In this document: piece by piece, positions 36,370-41,006 of the stretch | Layout of the letters: every line of letters begins with the position of its first letter | Numbering within the stretch: the stretch's first letter is position 1 | From: Deltaproteobacteria bacterium | GTDB lineage: Bacteria > Myxococcota_A > Polyangia > Polyangiales > B10-G4 | Direction: 5' to 3' | Assembly (NCBI GenBank): GCA_003647065.1 | Contig: QMMC01000007.1 | Coordinates: forward strand, 1 to 41,006 | Length of the DNA: 41,006 nucleotides | Translations under genes and position numbers: made by a program | Notes under the pieces: generated by a model | Seen by the model: only the letters and a program-made list of their open reading frames with translations | What the model was told of the DNA's origin: nothing | Database searches by the model: none

Positions 36370-36436
36370 ACGCCGTCACCCCGATGATCGCCCTCTTGAT
36401 AGCGCCAATCCCATCGAGGGCCGGTAGGGTTCACCC

Positions 36437-36781
36437 GTGACTGCGCTGGACGTCGAGCAGCGGAGGGACGAGCAGCGACGCCGGTGGGCCGTCGCCGCCC
36501 TCGCGTTCGCCGTCGTCGCGCCCCTCGCGTACATCGCTCAGCGTCTGATCGACCACGCCCTCACTGGCGACACCGATGCTCTCTCGATGATTCGCCAGGC
36601 CCGAGCGGCGTATCCGTGGCGGGCGGCGACCGCCGCGTTCTGGGGAGGGCTCGCGGCGATCGTGGCCGCGTCCCCGGCGACCGCTTCGTCGCTTCCGAGG
36701 AGTCACGTTGGCCGCTACGCCATGGCCGCGGCCGGGGCCCTCGGCGCCACCGTTCTCGTGCTGGCGTGGCTCTTCCCGTGA
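36437..36781 (+). CDS. Small membrane protein, hypothetical
   Basis: GTG start; TM-like segments; TAGGGT box 6 nt upstream (36425-36430). Confidence 0.68.
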   Translation: MTALDVEQRRDEQRRRWAVAALAFAVVAPLAYIAQRLIDHALTGDTDALSMIRQARAAYPWRAATAAFWGGLAAIVAASPATASSLPRSHVGRYAMAAAGALGATVLVLAWLFP

Positions 36782-37221
36782 CCGTTCTCCGCCTCCTCGA
36801 GAGCATTCATGGTCACCTCGGCGTCCTCGCGGTCGCGGCGCTGCTCCATCCGGCTATCCTCCTCCGCCGCGGGCGCCCTCTCTCCCGGGGGCTGCGTTGG
36901 TCCATCGGCCTGACGACGGCCCTGGTCGCCCTCGCCTTCGCCACCGGGCTTACCATCTACGACGGCTACCGGGAGCATGTGCGGCCTCAGCTCCTCCTCG
37001 AGCACTACGATACGGCTCTCCTCTTCGAGACCAAGGAACACATCGCCTGGGCCGTACTCACCTTGGCCCTCGGCGCCGGGGTCGCGGCGCTGGTGAGCCC
37101 CCGGGACGCCAAGGCGATCCGTCAGGCAGCGGCGGCGTTTTATGCCGTGGCGGCATTGTTGTGCCTGGTCACGGCCAGCCTCGGTACTTGGATCACCGCG
37201 GTCGGCGGTTTTCCGCAGTAG
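36778..37221 (+). CDS. Membrane protein, hypothetical
   Basis: GTGA overlap with the previous gene; VTVLRLLESIHGHLGVLAVAALLHPAILL and several TM segments. Confidence 0.72.
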   Translation: MTVLRLLESIHGHLGVLAVAALLHPAILLRRGRPLSRGLRWSIGLTTALVALAFATGLTIYDGYREHVRPQLLLEHYDTALLFETKEHIAWAVLTLALGAGVAALVSPRDAKAIRQAAAAFYAVAALLCLVTASLGTWITAVGGFPQ

Positions 37222-37292
37222 CCCTCCCCGCGGGGCTTGCTCCCTTTCGCGGTGCTTCTATCATCCGGCTATCGGTGGCGGGGGCCACCACC

Positions 37293-39956
37293 ATGACTGG
37301 CTTCGCGCGCTACCCGATCACCTTCGGCATTCTGGCTTTACTGGCCTCGCTTTCCATGGCGTCGCCGGTCGTGGCTCAAGAAGAGGGTGAAGAGAGCGAA
37401 GAGAGCGAAGATGCGGCGCCGGTCGTCACTCCCCCGCGCCTCGTCGAGTTCATCGAGGCCGACTACCCCGCCGAGGCTGCCGCCGAAGAGCTCACCGCCA
37501 CCGTCGAGCTCGCCATCACCATCGCGACCGACGGCACGGTCACCAACGTCGTGGTCGTCACCTCGGCGGGCCACGGCTTCGACGAGGCTGCGGTCGCTGC
37601 CGCCGAGCGCTTCCGGTTCGAGCCCGCCCGCCGCGACGGCGAGGCGATGGCGTCACGCATTCGCTATCGCTACGTCTTCGAGCTTCGCGACATCACGCCG
37701 GACGATCCCCTGCCCGACGACATCCCGCCCGATGAAGTCGACCCCCGAGACCTGCCGATGGGGCGCCTCTCCGGGGTGATCCTGACGGCCGAAGACGCCG
37801 AGCCCGTGGGCTCGGCCGAGGTGATCATCGAGTCCGCTGACGGTCGGGTCCGCCGCCGCGTCGTCGCGGGCCCCGACGGTACGTTCCGCTTCGACGACCT
37901 GCCCGCCGGGACCTATTCGGTGCGCATCCTCGCCGATGAGTTCGGTGAACAGCTCGACGAGGAAGAGGTCGGCGCCGGTGAAGCGACCGAGGTGACCTAC
38001 CACGTCACGGGCATCGCCGGGACCGGCACCGAATTCAGCGCGACGGCCGAAATCGAGGCCCCGGCTCGGGAGGTCGTACGGCGGACCATCACCCGGGACG
38101 AGTTGGTGTCTGTCGCCGGCACCCGCGGCGACGCCCTGCGCACCGTCGAGCTCCTCCCCGGGGTGGGGCGTCCGCCCTTTGCCAGCGGCCAGCTAATCGT
38201 CCGTGGTTCGGCTCCCGGGGACAGCCAAGTCTTCCTCGACAGCGCGCCGGTGCCCCTGCTCTATCACTTCGGCGGCCTGACCAGCTTCTACAACTCCCGC
38301 CTCCTCGACCAGATCGACTTCTACCCGGGGAACTTCTCGGCCCGCTACGGCCGAGCGATGGGCGGCATCCTCGAGGTCTCGACCCGCGATCCCGCGACCG
38401 ACCGCTTTCACGGTGTTGCCGACGTCAACCTCCTCGACGCCTCGATCCTCGTCGAGGCTCCCCTCGGGGACAACGTCTCCTTCGCGGTCGCCGCTCGGCG
38501 CAGCTACATGGACGTGTGGTTCGAGAGCGTGATTCCCAAGGACGCCTTCGATGTCGTCTCGGCGCCGGTCTACTACGACTACCAGGCCACCGTGGCGTGG
38601 CGTCCCTCGGACGAGGACCGCATTCGCTTCAACGTCTACGGCTCGAGCGACCAGCTCAGCCTCATCTTCAGCCAGCCCCCGTCGGACCCGAACATCCGCG
38701 GCGACTTCAACCTCGAGACCCAGTTTCACCGCGGGTTCATCGGGTGGGAGCGCAAGCTCTCACCGAACGTCGACCAGGAGATTCAGTTCGCCGCCGGGCC
38801 GACCAATCTCGCCGCGAACCTCGGCAGCGACCTCGGCTTCGACGCGCAGTTCATCCAGATGAACGGCCGCGCCGAGTGGCGGGGGCGCCTGAGCGATACC
38901 GTGCGCATCATCGGCGGCCTCGACATGGACATCGTGCCCTTCGAGATCGCCTATCGAGGCCCCACGGTCGGCCAGTCCGAGGGCGGGTCTCCGGGCGACC
39001 GGTGCGGGGCCTTGTCGTGCGAAGAGAACATCGCCATCACCAGCGATGGCTCGGTCTTCCGCCCGGCGGCCTACGTCGAAACGGATCTTCGACCCATCGA
39101 CCCGGTGCAGGTCATCATGGGCCTGCGCCTCGACTACTACGACGAGATCAACCGGTGGACCTTCGACCCCCGGGTTGTGACCGTGGTGACGGTGAACGAG
39201 ACGCAGCGGGTCAAGGCCGGCATCGGCGTCTTCAGTCAGCCGCCGGCGTTTCAGGAGTCCCTTCCCGAGACCGGGAACCCAAACCTCTTGCCCCAGCACG
39301 CCCTGCATACCGACGTCGGCTGGGAGTGGGACCTCAGCCGGGGCATCCGTGTTGGTGCAGAGGGTTTCTTCAAGTACCTCTGGGACCGCCCCGTCGCGAC
39401 CTTTGGCGGCGCCGGGGCGCGCTTCACCAACGACGGCATCGGGCGCATCTACGGCCTCGAGCTCTCGGGCCGCGTGCAGCCGATCGGCCGGCGCTGGTTC
39501 GGCTTCCTCTCCTACACGCTCAGCCGGAGCGAGCGCCTGGACGGGCCCGACCAGGAGTGGCGCCTCTTCGACTTCGACCAGACCCACATCTTATCCGTCG
39601 CGGGGGTCTACCGTTTCGGTCGCGGATGGGAGGCCGGCGCGACCTTCCGGCTCATCTCGGGCAACCCGATGACGCCGATCAACGAGGGTGTCTACGACGC
39701 GATCACCGGCATAGCCAATCCCGTCCCCGGCGCGACCAACAGTGAGCGGTCCGCCTTCTTCCACCGCCTCGACCTGCGCATCGAGAAGAAGTGGGACATC
39801 AGCGAGTGGTTCAAGTTCGCCATCTACCTGGACATCCAGAACGTCTACAACTCGACGAACTCCGAAGGCACCATCTACGACTACCGCTATCGCACCAACA
39901 CCAACATCCCCGGCTTGCCGTTCCTCCCGTCGCTCGGGATTCGGGCGGAGATCTGA
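37293..39956 (+). CDS. TonB C-terminal-like domain fused to TonB-dependent receptor
   Basis: PPRLVEFIEADYPAEAAAEELTATVELAITIATDGTVTNVVVV (TonB_C-like), carboxypeptidase-regulatory-like segment, plug (LIVRGSAPGDSQVFLDSAPVPLLYHFGG) and barrel. Confidence 0.92.
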   Translation: MTGFARYPITFGILALLASLSMASPVVAQEEGEESEESEDAAPVVTPPRLVEFIEADYPAEAAAEELTATVELAITIATDGTVTNVVVVTSAGHGFDEAAVAAAERFRFEPARRDGEAMASRIRYRYVFELRDITPDDPLPDDIPPDEVDPRDLPMGRLSGVILTAEDAEPVGSAEVIIESADGRVRRRVVAGPDGTFRFDDLPAGTYSVRILADEFGEQLDEEEVGAGEATEVTYHVTGIAGTGTEFSATAEIEAPAREVVRRTITRDELVSVAGTRGDALRTVELLPGVGRPPFASGQLIVRGSAPGDSQVFLDSAPVPLLYHFGGLTSFYNSRLLDQIDFYPGNFSARYGRAMGGILEVSTRDPATDRFHGVADVNLLDASILVEAPLGDNVSFAVAARRSYMDVWFESVIPKDAFDVVSAPVYYDYQATVAWRPSDEDRIRFNVYGSSDQLSLIFSQPPSDPNIRGDFNLETQFHRGFIGWERKLSPNVDQEIQFAAGPTNLAANLGSDLGFDAQFIQMNGRAEWRGRLSDTVRIIGGLDMDIVPFEIAYRGPTVGQSEGGSPGDRCGALSCEENIAITSDGSVFRPAAYVETDLRPIDPVQVIMGLRLDYYDEINRWTFDPRVVTVVTVNETQRVKAGIGVFSQPPAFQESLPETGNPNLLPQHALHTDVGWEWDLSRGIRVGAEGFFKYLWDRPVATFGGAGARFTNDGIGRIYGLELSGRVQPIGRRWFGFLSYTLSRSERLDGPDQEWRLFDFDQTHILSVAGVYRFGRGWEAGATFRLISGNPMTPINEGVYDAITGIANPVPGATNSERSAFFHRLDLRIEKKWDISEWFKFAIYLDIQNVYNSTNSEGTIYDYRYRTNTNIPGLPFLPSLGIRAEI

Positions 39957-40918
39957 TGCGCGCCTCTCTCATCACGTCCCTCGCCCTCTTGGTCTTTCCG
40001 GCCTTCGGCCTGGGGTGCATCGACGATCTCGAGTTGCCCCAGGTCGTCATCGATACCCGGCCCCTCGGCGCGCGCATGGAGATCGCCGGCGATCCGGGCC
40101 GTGCCTGGCCCGTGTCCGGGGACACCGGCACCCTCACCTGGCTCGTCGTAGACCCCACCGAAAGCACCCCCCGGGGATGGGGCTTCGTCGTTTGCCCGGC
40201 GATGTCGCTGCCGACGGGTCTCAAGATCTGCAGCGCCCAGCCGACCCAGGTCATCTTGCAGGAGACCCCGACCCTCGACCCGGCGGTGATCACGATTCCC
40301 TTTACCGAAGCTGATTACGCCGGCGTTGACGACGTCCTGATCCAGGGCGTGTTTTGCCCCGACGGCTCACCGGTCGTCGACCTCGTCACCCCCGATGTCA
40401 CCTGTACCGGCGTGACCGAACCGCGGCAGTTGGTCACCTACACCGTGCGTATCGCTCGCGGTGATCTCGTTCCCAATCACAACCCCACCATCGCGGCCGA
40501 CGCCCTCACCTTCGAAGGAGCGCCGTGGGAAGAGGCGACGACCGTGCCCCCCGAAACGGGCTGCGCGGCGATGGCCGGTACGCCGTCCTTGCCGCTCTTC
40601 AGCCGCGGCACCGCGGAGGACCCGGCCGAGGCGATCATCACCGTCACCGGAGATCAGGACGACCGAGAAGAATACCCCGTGGGTGACGCGACCAGGCAGG
40701 AAGACTTGGTCTTCGCCCACTACGCGACGGTCGGCGAGCCCGCCCGGCAGTTCTCGGTGATCGACGAGGTCGAAACCGTCGCCGAATTGAAGTGGGCGAT
40801 GCCCGTCGAGGCATCGGAGATCGCCGCGGACGGCACGCTGGCGCGGTGGTGGATCACCGTCATCGACCAGCGCGGCGGCACCGACTGGACGCGGCGCTTC
40901 GCGTGTGTGGTTCCGTAG
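39956..40918 (+). CDS. Lipoprotein, hypothetical (coupled to the TonB-dependent receptor)
   Basis: LLVFPAFGLGCIDD lipobox; TGATG overlap with the receptor gene. Confidence 0.8.
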   Translation: MRASLITSLALLVFPAFGLGCIDDLELPQVVIDTRPLGARMEIAGDPGRAWPVSGDTGTLTWLVVDPTESTPRGWGFVVCPAMSLPTGLKICSAQPTQVILQETPTLDPAVITIPFTEADYAGVDDVLIQGVFCPDGSPVVDLVTPDVTCTGVTEPRQLVTYTVRIARGDLVPNHNPTIAADALTFEGAPWEEATTVPPETGCAAMAGTPSLPLFSRGTAEDPAEAIITVTGDQDDREEYPVGDATRQEDLVFAHYATVGEPARQFSVIDEVETVAELKWAMPVEASEIAADGTLARWWITVIDQRGGTDWTRRFACVVP

Positions 40919-40924
40919 GTTTCC

Positions 40925-41006
40925 GTTCCCGTTCCCGTTCCCGTTCCCGTTCCCGTTCCCGTTCCCGTTCCCGTTCCCGTTCCCGTTCCCGTTCCCGTTC
41001 CCGTTC
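40925..41006. repeat. Hexanucleotide tandem array (GTTCCC), more than 13 copies, runs off the window
   Basis: Perfect repeats read directly, starting 6 nt after the stop codon at 40918. Confidence 0.98.

Noticed and set aside
1-41006. CRISPR arrays, tRNA or rRNA genes
   Set aside because: No regularly spaced repeats with unique spacers and no recognisable tRNA or rRNA sequences were seen on reading; the direct repeats found are tandem or flank genes.

Overview
High-GC chromosomal window, gene-dense on both strands. Myxococcota-like by gene content: many lipoproteins with Asp/Ser/Pro-rich linkers, a MYXO-CTERM-like tail, and a TonB-domain/TonB-dependent-receptor fusion. About 36 plausible CDSs are called. 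They include a GT2 + DUF2064/TIGR04282 glycosyltransferase pair, a Crp/Fnr regulator coupled to a class II cyclic-nucleotide phosphodiesterase-like MBL enzyme, four right-handed beta-helix lipoproteins (three of one family), a YdbS/YdbT-like PH-domain pair, a VWA lipoprotein, a YceI-like protein, a five-CxxCH cytochrome coupled to a small beta-barrel, a sigma-70 factor coupled to a TM partner, an FHA protein, an M74-like endopeptidase, an AbiEii-like nucleotidyltransferase toxin with a small partner, YchF, an OmpR-type response regulator and a P2-type ATPase. The main unexplained signals are: (1) the 3' end of the DUF2064 gene occurs three times (a ~170-bp copy plus a 26-bp core copy) and brackets two single-gene cassettes; (2) a ~550-bp divergent intergenic region is packed with perfect stems and ends in a 14-bp-stem/T8 terminator, suggesting an undescribed structured RNA; (3) a recurrent TAGSNT box lies 6-9 nt upstream of start codons, suggesting leaderless promoters; (4) a CAGCT x5 repeat in the N-terminus of a lipoprotein could be phase-variable; (5) the beta-helix lipoproteins have conserved ends and divergent centres. 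No tRNA, rRNA or CRISPR array was recognised. No searches or folding programs were run; all calls are by eye.
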